Shown here: positions 25,701-40,700 of the stretch, in pieces
Layout: every line of letters starts with the position of its first letter
How positions within the stretch are numbered: position 1 is the stretch's first letter
Position numbers and translations under genes: made by a program
Notes under the pieces: model-generated
Told to the model about the DNA's origin: nothing
What the model saw: the letters and a program-made list of their open reading frames with translations, nothing else
Databases searched by the model: none
Source: Cladopsammia gracilis
Lineage: Eukaryota; Cnidaria; Anthozoa; Scleractinia; Dendrophylliidae
Reading direction: 5' to 3'
Length of the DNA stretch: 64,000 nt
Assembly: GCA_022457155.1 (NCBI GenBank)
Contig: JAJGOT010000123.1
Location: 202,001-266,000, forward strand

Positions 25701-28700
25701 AGCAGTTGATTAAAAAAATTTTTCAATAAAGGAAAAATCCGTTAAAAATGTCAATGCGTGCACTTTGGATTCATAGCATTTACGCTGGATCACAGACACT
25801 GTATACGTAAATCTTTTTGACATATTGCAAGTTCCTATGGGCGATCAAATTCTTTCTCTTTAAAGAATGGTCGCTTACGAAAACTCATCGTCGTAAGGAC
25901 CAGCTCTAGTTATGAAAATCATTTACATTTGTCTAACTCCATGGTCTTTGACACAGACTTACTGGGGCACTGTATAACTTGGCAGGGTCGGATGTGTTCC
26001 GGGTCTCCCAAGTCCGTGCAGTCCCGTCCACCGTGTTGAGGTTCCGGATCAGTGCAGGTGCGTTTTCTTGTCTGAATTCCGTAACCGCAGGTCTTGGAGC
26101 ACGCTGACCACTGAGACCACGGGTTGTATTTTCCATCAACTACATAAATAACCAAACAAATTACGTTAAAAACTCATTCTTTCACTGTCAGAGTGTAACC
26201 TTTTGTCGTGGTATCAAAGGCTCCTGTGAGCCAACTCGTGAATACGAAACAACCTTCGGATCCTCCCTCCCCTCTCCTAGGTGATTAACTCTACACCCAC
26301 TCTCTGAGTCCAACTCCCCACCCTTCCCTCCCTCCTATGAGCCAACCCGTGAATACGAAACAACCTTCGGACCCTCCCCTCCCCTCTCCTAGGTGATTTA
26401 CTCTACCCCCACTCTCTGAGTCCAACTCCCCACCCTTCCCTCCCTCCTATGAGCCAACTCGTGAATACGAAACAACCTTCGGACCCTCCCCTCCTCTCTC
26501 CTAGGTGATTTACTCCACCCCCACTCTCTGAGTCCAACTCCCCACCCTTCCCTCCCTCCTATGAGCCAACCCGTGAATACGAAACAACCTTCGGACCCTC
26601 CCCTCCCCTCTCCTAGGTGATTTACTCTACCCCCACTCTCTGAGTCCAACTCCCCACCCTTCCCTCCCTCCTATGAGCCAACACGTGAATACGAATCATC
26701 CTTCACCTCTGGAACCTCCCCTCTCCAACGTATTTTGCTTCACCGATTCTCTCTACCCCGCCCCCCCCATCCCCCCCCCCACCCTCTGCGTCCAACTTGC
26801 CACCCTCCCCTCCCTCTAACACCACCCCCATGGGTAAGGCAGGGGACCCTTAATTGTTGCATTTACAGCTGATGGATGGAAGGAGTGAAAAGTTGCATAC
26901 AGTCAACTCTTTGTAAGACGGACACCGTCGGGACCGGCCCCAACTGTAACGTGAAACCAATAATTCTGAGACAATAAAACTGAATCTATGCACAATGAAT
27001 ACACGTTTGTTTTAAGTCTGTTTAAAGTCGTTTACTTAAGCAAAATCTACAAACTGGAACAAAAATAACATTAGAAAAGTGGACTGGTTTGTTCATATTC
27101 AGCACTAACATTTCCGTTTTGAAGTATTTTTCACTAAAAAAAGCACTTCTCAAGTGTCCGTTGACGATTTCAAAGTGTCCGTTGTCTGTCTTAGAGAGAT
27201 TTCCGTCTTATAGAGAGTTTAGTTACAGTAAAACGACTGAAAAACGGCAGGGACCAACACCAGATGTTCGTATTTCCCCATTTTTGAATGTTTTTATTAA
27301 AGGCCATTGAATTAGCACATAATGAGCAAAACAGGATCGAAGAGTCAATCAGATTATAGAGACATGTAGTGCAGTTCTAACTTTTTGAGTCTCTGGAGTA
27401 AATCCTGTGGTGTGACAATTCAAATGAAACCTCTTTGGCAGTTTTTTTGCATGGTACCATTCGTTTTTCAATATTTTACAAAATCATTTTTGGGATTTTT
27501 CATGATTTTTTAGTTTTGGCACTCTCGGGAGTTACAGAGTTAAGAAATCGACAGCTGTCAATCAACTGACAGCTGTCAATAAACAAGACACTCACCAGGA
27601 CAGTTTACGTCATAACACTGCACAGTCTCTTCACCAGACCCCAAGTGTCCACACGCGATACCCCCGTAAGCTGGCTCGGGATTGGTGCAAAACCTCTGCC
27701 TCGTTTTGATGCCTTTGCCGCAGGTGACCGAGCATGGCGCCCAGTTGTTCCATTCAGTGTAACCACCATTCACTAAAACGCGAAAAGTGGGAGTCAACGT
27801 CAAATAACGCTATAAAAATGCGGTCAATTTCTATTGCCATTTCCCCTTTTCCTCGTATATATTTTCTGGTCTCTATTTCATATTTTACAGCATCATTATT
27901 GCATGTATCTTTATCACGTTCATCACTAAGAACGGATATTGTTTCGTTATCATGGAAAGTACCATTATGATATCGTTATTGCGTGTATCAGTAAGTATCG
28001 TAATGGTATCGATGTCAAAGTAAGTATCGTAATGGTATCAATATCAAGGTAAGTATCGTAATGGTATCGATATCAAGGAAAATATCGTAATGGTATCGAT
28101 ATCAAGGATGTATCGTAATGGTATCGTTATTAAAGTAAGTATCGTTCGATTTCGCACGTTTCAGTAAGTATCGTAAAAACGGGTATCGTAACATACCTGG
28201 GCAGGGCATCAGATAGCACTGAGTGGCCTCCGTACTTGGACCCAGTACCTGCTCTGTGCATGATTTCCCACCAAACTGCGGTTCAGGCGCGTTGCACGTG
28301 CGTGTTCTATTCTTCATGCCGACACCGCACGTGACTGTACAAGGTGACCATGAAGACCAGTCGCTGAACTTGCCATTAACTGTGGATTCACCGATTTATA
28401 CTTTCATTAATCAATACACATATTGACAAACACCAGCCCCAAACCCCCCTCCTCCTCCTCCTCCTCCTCCTCCTCCCTCTAGCCCACTCTAACATAATAT
28501 TAGGAGCCTTTACATTCGAGTGCGAGATTGAGCACGGGTACGACTTTCGAATTTCAAGCCAGTCACGTCGCCAAAACTCTCGCTCCATACTGTTGCTGAC
28601 CAGTAGATAAGAAGCTCTGGGGAAAATTTTGGTGTGGAGCATTCAAATTGACTTGTCGACTCGTACTTACTCTCAGACCTGTAGTCCGATCTAAAAGTCC

Positions 28701-31700
28701 CTATTCAGACCGGCGAACAAATGATTCCAAACGAATCATTTTTTCAGTGTTCTCACTCACCACCCCAAATGTTGTCCAATAGAGATAGAAACGCCTAGAA
28801 TGAAATTGGTGTGGCACGCGATAGTCTAAGGCTACGTATTCAATTTCGTATTTCATTCCGTACTCGTACTCCGATCTCAAAATCCCTTATATTGATGTCT
28901 GTGGTCCTCATTGCTTAATTAACCTGCTGCTTAGTGTTTTAATTAGCGCTTTTATTTCTATGAAAAAAATGTTTTAAGATAACTTACTGGGGCATGGTTC
29001 TGATCTGCACAGCTTGCTCTCCTTCCTATCGTTGTCACATGACATGTCTTTCATGTACTTGGGTGGTACACAGTCCCTCTCTCGGTGTTGTAGGCCGCCT
29101 CCGCACGTGTGAGAACAATCAGACCATTGGGTCCACGTACCGCACGTGCAGTTAGCTGATTATCAACAAAACACAAGATAAGATAAATCAGTAAAGGTAT
29201 TGTTTTAAGAGAGTATATTTCTGCAACGCCGTTGCAAAACAAGTTACGAAAACAACAGTTTGTGTAAAGCCTGGTTTTCACTTGTGAGCATTAACAGCGC
29301 TTATGTTTTGTGGGGGGGGGGGGGGGGGGCAGGGGCGTCAAAATCTCCCGCTCCTGCCACTTCCTGCCCTCATAGAGATCCCGCTTCCCGCCCTTTCTTC
29401 TCCCGTCTCTCGTACCCTTCCCGCCTCCTGTTCTCCCGGCCTCCCGGCCCCCTGCCCCCCCCCCCCCCCCCCCCTATGTTCAGTAAAAACAAGTCCGACA
29501 TAAGCATAAGCGCAAGCATAAGCATAAGAATCAATCTTTTGCTTATGTCCTTGTTCGTTTTTACTTGAGGCAAATTCTTATGCTTCCGTTTATGCCTGTC
29601 GCTACATGCAGTGAAAACCAGGCTTACCTTTCTCTTTTTACAATTCAGTTGTCTCATAAGAAAATTACGGTATATACTTCATGCTAACACACCATATAGG
29701 GATCCTATCATACAGGGATCCTAAAAACTCATTTTAAAATGATTAGCGTTTACTTACTGTTATGGGTAGTGATACCCATAACAGTAAATAAAAGCTAACC
29801 ATTTTAAAATGAGTTTTTAGCTCTAAATAAGTGCCGGATTCTTTGATGTGCATAAATTAAAACCAACCATGAAGTATATCCCAAAATTACCTCTACAATC
29901 CACAAGCTGACAGCTGGTTTTCTCGTGATCGGGTCCTAGTTCCAAGCAGTCTCTACCACCGGGTGTTGGGGAGGGATTGGTACAGAATCTTTTCCTGGTC
30001 ATGATGCCTTGGCCACACGTGACCGAACATGGCGTCCACAAAGTCCACTCACTGAAGTTGCCGTTAACTGAAGCAACAAACAAATTTGAACAACGAAGAA
30101 AATTAATTGAACGGCTTTATAACTTGATCGTCATGGTACCCAATATAATAAAGAATGTCCTACAAATTCAGCTCAAAGGGCCTCCTTGCCTATTTCCTAC
30201 CCAAAACGCTATGATATGTACAAAATAATTATCAAAAGAGATTCCTTCGTTTTCTCTTTATTTAATGATCAGTTTGAAAAGCTATGTCAAACACTCGAAA
30301 GAGTGTCCGAACACCTCGAATTCGGATGAAAAAACTCGGCTGCGCCTCGCTTTTTCAACCCACTTCTTTGGAAATCCTGATTAAATTATATTCTTCCTCG
30401 TGTTTTACATATTTCTACTAAAATTCTTATAATTTTATGAAACAAATTTAACTCCGTCTATCTTATTGGCAACAGAATCATTTTACAATTACACTTTATT
30501 CAGAGAAGCCACTGAGTGCGTTCCTCACCCTTAACTTAATTCTCAAGACGCACACAAATTAGTATTTGTGAGAATTCACCTTCATAAAAAGCTTGTTGGG
30601 TAAAAGCCAGTTATGTATTTTCATTTACAAAAGACAATTACCTGGCGTAAAAAGTCATTGAATTGCATACTTAACCCATTTCGAGGCATAAAATTCCCTA
30701 AAAGCCTAGTGCTTAGATTCGTTAAGCCTATTCTTTCTCTTACCTGGACACGCATTCAAATTGCACACTTCGTTCTCTTTTTTAGGCCCCAGGGCGCTAC
30801 AGTCGGAGCCACCAAACTGGGCAGGGGGGTTTGTACACGAGCGAGATCTAACCCGACTACCACCCCCACAGCTGCGATCACACTCGCTCCACAAACTCCA
30901 GGTGCCATACATGCCGTTCACTTAAAAAAGAAAAATACAAAATGCAACAAAATTAGCAGAACGTCAAAAGACCAAGAAAATATCACAGCGTTCCTCGCGT
31001 ATTTTAGACTGATATACTGTACTGTTATTGATGGAAATAAAGTCTAAATTTCAATTCTTTTAATATTAAGTGGAACAAACATTTTAGTATAAATAAAATT
31101 TGTATATGAGTATATATTTTCGCTTTTAAATTTCTCGCGCGCCGCCATTTTGAATTTTTATGACGTGATATGGTTGCCTCTATTGTAAAGAATCTGCGTT
31201 CTTTTGTACGCTACAATTAAACAACTGTACCATGTGTGCAGCGTTTAAGGCAGGTTTTCCTTTAATTGTTCGAGTAGTTTTTATTTTAGTATCTTAAACG
31301 TATTTGGCCGAGCAAAGTATATAAAAAGAGATTAAAAACAAAAATAAATTAAAATGAAATGAAATGAAATAAAAATTAAAAAAAATTGACAAAAGCAAGA
31401 AGGTTAGCTTCATCATTCGATACAGAAAAATGTATATAAAATACACAAAAATGATTGACTGCTTAAACTTGAGCCCTACCTGGACAGGGTTCACTGTGAC
31501 AGCTGTCACTCTCGGTAGCTGGACCAATCAGCGAGCAGTCCCGGCCGCCATGCATGGGTTCTGGGTTGGTGCAGTTTCTGTGCCTAAACTTCACGCCGCC
31601 GCCACACGACATGGAACACGTGGTCCACGCCGACCAATCATTGTAACTTCCGTCCACTAGAACATACAAAGAATAATACGGTCACATGACTGTACAAGCA

Positions 31701-34700
31701 TTTCCTTTTAGTTCCCAGACAGACATACCTTTCTTAAATCTAATGCTTTTCATAAACAGAACTTCGACGTAATATTTTTTTGAACCTTATAAACTCAAAA
31801 AGAGTGTGAAGAAATTAATCCACAGAAACAAAAAATAGACCCCAATAAACTCTGCAACAGGAAACAACTGCAGAAGAAGTAAATTCCTCTAAGGAATCAA
31901 AAGTTAGAACCATCTTGTGCAACATAATAAACAGTACCACAGGAAAGTACTGCTCGCAACAGCTTTCATTTGAATTGTTAAACTTTAGGATTTCATTGAC
32001 AGATTCAAAGTTAGAACCACCTTGTACAGCATAATAAACAACACCACAGGAAAGTACTGTTCAATAGCTTTCATTTGAATGGCCACACTTCTAGGATTTC
32101 ATACACAGACCCAAAAGTTAGAACCACCTTGTACAGCATAATAAACAGTACCACAGGAAAGTACTACTCAATAGCTTTCATTTGAATGGTCACACTTTAG
32201 GATTTCATCAACAGACTCAAAAGTTAGAACCACCTTGTACAGCATAATAAACAGTACCACAGGAACGTACTGCTCAATAGCTTTCAATTAAATAGTCACA
32301 CAAGACTTCAAACACAGATTTATAAAGTTGGGACCACTTTCAAGACCTTAGGCTAAAGAAGTAGAAGAATATAGATGTAAAGAAACAATCTTCGCTTCAG
32401 AGACGGGAAACTTACGCGGACAAGATCTTTCAAAACAATGCGATCGTTCTTCGCTAGGTCCCAGTCCCTGCTGGAAGCAATCTTTTCCGCCATTGGTGGG
32501 CAGTGGATCGTTGCATGCTCTGATTCGCTTCTTCCAACCACGTCCGCACGACTTACTGCAAACACTCCAGCTTGACCACTTGCCGTAGTTTCCATTCACT
32601 AAAATAGTTATATCAACAATTAGAAATGATTTTTAAATCATAAAAACTGATTTTTTTTAACAAAATCTAGCCAAATCTCGGTCATCTTAGGCCCGCGTTT
32701 ATTTTGACCAGCGGACGAGGGGTCACCGCTGGTCAAGGGAAATGCATGAACGAAGATCCTTACCCAAACAGTCCTGGTTCTTGCATGGTTGAATCTCTAT
32801 GTTGGATCCTATTTCCGTGCAGTCTCTGCCTCCATGGAGCGGGGATGGGTTGGTGCAGGAGCGCGTCCTCGTTGTGGTTCCCTCGCCACAAGTCGCTGAA
32901 CAAGAAGTCCAGTTCGACCATGCGGTGTAGTTCCCGTCAACTACAAAAAAAAAAAGAAATGTTTGCTGTTTCTCAACAATAACTCTTTTTTAAATAATGG
33001 AAGCTTCACTAAAGTGTTTGATAAGCATGCAGAAATTAAAGTAGCCGTGCAAACAGTTCCATTTTCTTCATTTACAATACTGAAAATTAGTCCGTTGTTG
33101 TTGTTGTTGTTACTTTTACGTTCACGGAGGTTATAGCTCGCATGAAGCTAACAAAACCAGCCAGAATAGTTTCCAAATTCTTTGATGAGCATGCATGAAT
33201 TAACTATTTATGCAAACAGTTCCATTTTTCTTCATTGACAATCCTGAAAATTTGTTAACTAGTTTCCCCTAATGTCCGTTGTTGCTGTTACTTTCTAAGT
33301 TCACGGAGGTTAGATTGCACACAAAGCTAACAAAAAGCAGCCATTAAATTTAACGGGGAGATTCATTACCGCGAAATGGTTCACGACGGTAGTTTACATG
33401 TAGGGCAGAACCTTTCATAAACTTGCGTTTAATATGTAATGCTGGGTATTACTTGTGTTGCGGGAACTATGGTTGGTTAGCTTTTGTGTTGTGTTGTGTT
33501 GTTGTTGTGTTGTTGTTGTTGTTGTGTTGTGTTGTTTTGTGTTGCATTACGTTGCGTTGCGTTGCGTTACATTGCGTTGTGTTGTGTTGTGTTATGTTGT
33601 ATTGGGATGGTTTGTGTTGTGTTGTATTGTTCAGTGTCTTTTGAACCTCCTTGTTTTACGACATTTTCTGATCAAAACTTCCGCAATACCAAGAAACTGG
33701 CGGAATGTTACTAAAGCTTAGAACATCGATAATGATCCCGAAACCCCCTTCTTAGATTCGAAGACTTATAAGATTGGACTACATGACAAGATGTGAAAAA
33801 AAAAAACATACTTCATATACTAATTATTATTACCTGGGCAGTCCACAAGGTAGCACTGTGTGCTCTGCACGGGTCGCCCCAGTCTTGAGCAGTCAAATCC
33901 GCCGTTGGCCGCAGGGGGATTGGTGCAAGTTCGACTTCTAAGTATGAACCCGGGACCACACGAATGCGAGCAGGTCGACCATTCACCCCACTCGGTATAG
34001 TTACCGTTAACTGTGGAAAATTATTAAAGGCATTGAGAACCTTAATTTATATGACACACTCGGGAGTTAAAGCACTGTTTTGGTATCGTTCGTTTTGTGT
34101 AAGCGATGAAAACCAGTTTTGGCGCCTTTCAGCTTTATCATGCAAGTCAATGACAAGTGATCAATATGTTTTCTTAGTATTCCAACGAAAAAATAGGTAA
34201 CCGTGCTCGTTTAGGAGAAAACAATCACTTATTTATTTAGCGCACTATTCTTAAAAGGAAAACCATTTGGTTCGGAATGCGCTCGCGTCCGTGCACATGC
34301 AAATGAAGTAAGATAGTAGATGCGCAATGCAATACTGGGGAATCGCCTTAAGCGCAACTCGTTCAATAAACTCAAAATCAAATTAATCTTTACTACGTCA
34401 ACAGCAAATATCTTGCATGTTTTCTAATCATCACTATATTTTCGAAGAGTGTCATATAGATTTCAAACACTCAGACTTCACCCGGTAAGGAAAGACGTCA
34501 TCTCTAATTCGGTGGAATATTTTAGCCCGTCTATAGAACTCACAGCAAAATCGTTTTGTAAAACCTCTCTTCAACCCACCTCCACACTGTCTCATGTAGC
34601 AATGCTCTGCTTCGTTTGGTAGACCCAGGCCCTGTTCTTCGCACGATTTTCCTTTAAACTGGGGCATAGGGCTGGAGCATGTTCTGTTACGAGTTCTGAC

Positions 34701-37700
34701 GCCGACACCACATGTGGTCGAACATGAAGTCCATCCTGACCAGTCAGTGTAGTTCCCATTTACTGTGTGCGAATAAAAAAAGCGAGTGTTTTAATGATCT
34801 TTGAAAGAAATGTTTGAATTCATAAAGCTACATAAAAATGGACTTAGAAATTTTACCTTTAGGTTGTTAGTGATGGAGCCTTGTCCATGGAAAAAGATTT
34901 AAGAAACGATATAAATATACCAATATTATTATTTACTACCATTCGCCAATATTGCATCAATGCAACGCCAACACGGTCAACATCTCTACAATGGCCACCC
35001 TCGACAATTTTATCAGCCGTTACAGGGTTTGCCGGTATGAATGGATGAAAAGTCTGGACAAGGAAACATGGTGGGCGGTGTGCAGGAGTTGCGGTTATAC
35101 CAATGTTATAATCAATGTTATGTCAATGAATGTTACCTGGGCAATGATGGCTGTTGCAGAGTCGTGACTGTATTTTCTCTCCTAAACAGAATAGTTCTCC
35201 TCTGGGGTGAAGACAAGCACGCTTCCTAAACTGGATACCAGACCCACACGTCCTTGTGCACTCGTTCCAGTCACCCCACTTGGTCCAGTTTCCGCTCGCT
35301 AATCACGTGGTAGAACAAGAGCAAAGTTAGACTCCAACATAAATTATTAGGTCGCAAAAAAGGTATTTAACTTTCATCACAATAAGATACAGCAACAACA
35401 AAGAGTACAACTGTTTGTTACACAATGTACGTAGTTACTTAGGATGTAGATCATGACATTAAATTTTCTGAAGCCTAGATGCCCACAGTCATAAAATACA
35501 ACAACAGTAAACCGGAACTGCAGTGGTCCCACTGAGGTAACAGCTTCTTCCCGAACAAATAAACGGGCATCGAAATCCACCAAACACAGTCAACCATCGA
35601 GATACAAAATAATGGGAAGCAAGTCGACATCATCGCCTGATGACGATTAGCAAAGGTCGCGAGTTTTTGGAAGATTTGACACGCCAAGTTTGAATATCAA
35701 AAATGATTACTCAACAAGCATGAAAGGTAAGTAGCACAAATTCGCGTAATGCAATAACTGGGTACTCACCTGGGCATTCAGCTAGGAAGCACGAGCGCTG
35801 TTCAAACGCTGATCCCAGGTTCGTGCAATCTTTTCCGCCAGCGGAAGGACTGGGATTGGAACAAGTTCTGTGCCTTGATGTCACACCAGGACCACAGCTT
35901 CGGCTGCATGCTGACCATTCAGTCCAGTCATTGTAGCCACCGTCAACTGTTGGAAACAAAAGGAGATGAAATTTCTATTTGAACATATCAAAAAACAAAC
36001 AGCATCACCAGAAAGTATCTGCTCAAGTGAGAACCACCTTCAATTGTACAGTATAATAATTAGTATCACAGGAAAATACTGCTTAATAGCTTTCATTTGA
36101 ATGGTCACACTTTAGGATTTCATCCACAGACTTAAAAGTTAGAGCCACCGTGTACAGCATAATAAACAGCACCACAGGAAAGTACTGCTCAATAGCTTTC
36201 ATTTGAATGGTCACACTTTAGGATTTCATCCACAGACTTAAAAGTTAGAACCACCGTGTACAGCATAATAAACAGTACCACAGGAAAGTACTGCTCAATA
36301 GCTTTCATTTGAATGGTCACACTTTAGGATTTCATCCACAGACTCAAACGTTAGGACCACCTTGTACAGCATAATAAACAGTACCACAGGAAAGTACTAC
36401 TCAATAGCTTTCATTTGAATGGTCACACTTTAGGATTTCATCTACAGACTCAAAAGTTAGAACCACCTTGTAAAGCATAATAAACAGTACCACAGGAAAG
36501 TACTGCTCAGTAGCTTTCATTTGAATGGTCACACTTTAGGATTTCACCAACAGACTCAAAAGTTAGAACCAACTTGTACAGCATAATAAACAGTACCACA
36601 GGAAAGTACTGCTCAATAGCTTTCATTTGAATGGTGACACTTTAGGATTTCATCCACAGACTCAAAAGTTAGAACCACCTTGTACAGCACAATAAACAGT
36701 ATCACAGGAAAGTACTGCTTAATAGCTTTCATTTGAATGGTCAGACTGTTGCATTTTATCCACAGACTCAAAAGTTAGGACCACCTTGTACAGCATAATA
36801 AACAGTATCACAGGAAAGTACTGCTCAATAGCTTTCATTTGAATGGTCAAACTGTTGGATTTCATCCACAGACTCAAAAGTTAGGACCACCTTGTATAGT
36901 ATAATAAACAGTACCATAGGAAAGTACTGCTCAACAGCTTTCAATCAAATGGTTACACGTTAGGATTTCATCTACCGATTGAAAAGTGAGAATTACCTTG
37001 TACAGAATAACCTTTGATATGACAACCACAATGGGTTTTCCTTGCAAGTGATTACCGAAAACTAAAATCATACGAAAGGCTTTACTGTTCTAAATAATTT
37101 AAATGAAACAGTTCTCACCCTCGCAAGGCCCGTCGTTGCAAAATGACACTTCCTTATTGCGCCCAAACCACGAGCAGTCATGCCCACCGTGAGCTGGCGG
37201 AGGATTAGTGCAAGATCGAGTGCGGTGTTTCTTGCCATCTCCGCAGGTCTTGTCGCACTGTGACCAGCCGGTCCAGTCGGTATAACCACCGTCATCTAGG
37301 TCATTTAACAACACGGAGGTATTAATGTTAATGTCAGATGGACTGACTGGCTAAATCAGTAGCGGATCTAGGGGAAGGGTCCGGGTTTTCCCCTCCCCGC
37401 TTATTCACTCCCCCCCCCCCCCTCCAATTCACGAAAGCATTACAATGATAAGTGGCGAGAAAATCGTCCGAGATAGACTAATATGCAATTAAATCGATTA
37501 AAGAAGCTGGAATGCAACCATGGAGTAGAAAGATGAAGGCATTTGTCGGAAAGCAGGTGGAATTAGTCGCTGCTACTAGAATAAAGGTTAGTTTCAAAAT
37601 TCCAATGATTCAATTTATTTTTCGCTTATTCTCCGAATTCTGGAGATGAAATTCAAGTTTGTTATTAAAAAAAAAACAAATCTGGTTTTTCGACGGCAAA

Positions 37701-40700
37701 TGTACTGTTTATTCATCCAGGATAAAGTCAGATAACAGCTAGTCAGTTGAAGTTGACACCGCATAAGTATGCCTTGCGTGCCGATTTTTTATACTTACGT
37801 GGGCAAGATATAAGGTTGCAAGCTTTGGATTCCATAGCAGCGCCCAGGCCTATGGTAGAACAGTCTCGGCCACCGTTTGACGGGGCGGGACTATTGCAGC
37901 TTCGGTATCTCTGCATTAGTCCTCCTCCACATGTTACATCACAGGTAGACCAATCACTCCATGGCGTGTACCCACCATCCTCTGTGAACGACAACAACGA
38001 AGCGTTAGAATGAAATTTCACAAATTAAGCAAAATAGTTGTTGTCCCTAGAAAAGTTAGCTTTCTACTGCAAAAGAGTCGCTTTAAGTGTCCATGTATTC
38101 GGCAGGAAAGTAGTTATCGAGGACACTGTTTTTACGTCCCCTACTGAAGTTGAGACCGCCATTTCTACGTGGTCATCTGAGCCACGTGAAGGACTAACCG
38201 TTTGCAGATGTCATAGCAAAGGAAGCACCTTCGTCCTCAGTTATTTTAAGACCTTGAGTGCCGGTCCGGCCAGGGATCGAACCCACGACCTCCCGCTCAG
38301 CAGAACAGTGCTTTGCCAACTGAGATGAGCTGCATGTAACCCTGCGGCTGCGTCCCCGTTATTGAAATTGTACAAGATCCCCCCCCCCCCCCTTTCAGCC
38401 TAAAACAATGTTTCGGAGAATATAGTGCAATATAGTGCAATCTCTGCGAAATCACCGTCTAAAATTTTATCATAGCAACGTTACTGAGGGTGTGGCGCAA
38501 ACCATTTAAAGTTTTCATCATACCCGGACACAGGAGCGCGTTGCATTCTCTTGTCTCCAATGAGGGCCCTAGAGAGGAACAGTCCACACCGCCCTTGGAG
38601 TCCTTAGGGAAGGAGCATTTTCTTGTTCTCTCCTGAGTTCCTCCTCCACAGCTTGCTGAACAGGTGGACCAATGTGACCAATCAGAGTACACGCCTGTGA
38701 CGGGAGCTGTTAGATGTTAAAATACCACACAAAATCATCAAACGTGAAATCTTTTGTGTTATGTTGGGCGTGAATCGTCATTTAACAAGAATCCATGCGG
38801 CAAAAAAAAATTATTTGGTTCCTTTTATAAGAAAGTTTACCATACGGCCAAAAAAAACCGAAGTCTTCGGTGACGAGTCTGGTATAACGTAGTCTCCTAC
38901 GCAGCCCTTATTTGGATCGTCACGCAACACTCCTCATCCAAACAACGGCTGTGTGTGAGACTACGTACACAGTTGCGTTACCGACAAGCGACCTGTTCAA
39001 CTAAAAAAAACCACAGTAAATTCCAGAGTGAGAATTGAATAGAACTGAAATGTTCTGCAAGAAACTTTCGTTTACTTATTTTCGTATGGATGCACAGCGT
39101 TAACAAAAAATCAGTAAAAAAGCTTTAATCAAGGAGAAGTGAATGCATTTGTCTTTACTTTGTTTGCAATAGTCCATTTTACAGTTGTGTGCTTGGTGAC
39201 CTTGCCTTTGAGTGGAAGCGAGGCTGAAGGTGACCTTGTTATGATACAGACCTTGGAGCTTTTCAGATGTAAATTTATCTAGTTAGCATGAGGAAAGCCT
39301 TATTAACATATGAAAGGCAGAAAGGTTTGTATCAAAGCAAGGTCACCTTCAGCCTCGCTTCCACTCAAAGGCAAGGTCACCAAGCACACAACTGTAAAAT
39401 GGACTATTGCCGGCAAAATTTTGGCAGCAAGTGCGCACGGTTTCATGTGAACACAACAGCAACAATCGATCAATCGAGTTTTCTGTTGGCTTTGTTTGGT
39501 AACATTAGTGCATGCAAATTTACGCACGCATATATTAGCACGACTTATAGGCGGGCTCGGATTTGACTGGGAAAATGGACTTACTACTAACAAGTAAGAG
39601 TTAGTTGTTCCTTTGAAATTTTTATCTCTACAAAAGCACTGAAAACACTCTGGAGTCAATACTGCAAGACGCCACGAGTTCAAGTTGTGTACAGCTTCTT
39701 CTTTACATTCCTCTCAACAGACACTCTAGCATATCTTACCAGCAAATGTCGAGGGCATGGGTGTTGGAGACAAAGGAGCAGATGACGCATACTCGTCTGA
39801 AATGGGTTTCCCAGTGGCCACGTGACCTTGTCCTTCAGCTGGTACCACTTCCGTTTCTCCATTTTCTTCTGATGAAAGAAGCATTGGAGAATGTCCATAA
39901 AACGCCTTCTCAACTAATTAAGTTAATAAAGTTTATTAGCAATCGCCTAGTGATTCGGTGCATGCTCAAATCGCATAGTTAGCGACAAGTGATGCGACAA
40001 GAGAGCACGCAGGAAAGTCACATGTTGCCCACACGTCGTGCCTTCTCGCAGCGGGTGATTTTGGCGGGCGACCTCGCCATTTCGCTCATTCCATTATCCC
40101 TAAACGAAAAGTGGGACAGCTTGCAGCTATAAAGGCACTACACTCGATATTGTTGACATTCACACTATTCAAAAAGGTAACCGAAAAAACTGCTATATAA
40201 AAGCTTTGCTTGTCTTCCAAGAGGGAAGTAAAGGGGGGGGGGGGGGGTGCTTGTGTGGCTCATCACCTAAAAAAACAATACCGTTCAGTGATTCAAAAGC
40301 GTTGTGCTTGTTTAACTTCCTTACCACGACAGTGTCCCCACATTCCATCAATGTCATAGTTAGATGTTGTTGAGCACCAGGGTTTCTTGTTTGCATCATC
40401 CACGCACTCAAAGTACTGTGTCCCATGATAAACGAAAGGAAACACACAACACGCACCGTTACTGGTACCACCTTCAGTTTCTACGCAACGCGCATTGAGA
40501 CCTGCAGGTATATGAAACTGTCAATTAGAATTTGACTTATGTACTATAGACCATTTGATAGAAACGTTAAACAACCTCCAAAGAATGCCAACTTAGTAAA
40601 ATCTTCAGTTGTTTTCATCGACCTTGTTAGAACATCTTCAAAAATGTTCGTCTAACTATATACGGAGAGATCCTCGGAAATCTTAAGTAATTATGCTCGT

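Noticed and set aside
26398..26649. Gly/Arg/Trp-rich repeated open frame
   Set aside because: It is the 112-bp tandem repeat. The period is not divisible by three, and it is open only by chance.
33423..33721. Cys/Val-rich plus-strand open frames
   Set aside because: Produced by the tgttg simple repeat in all three frames.
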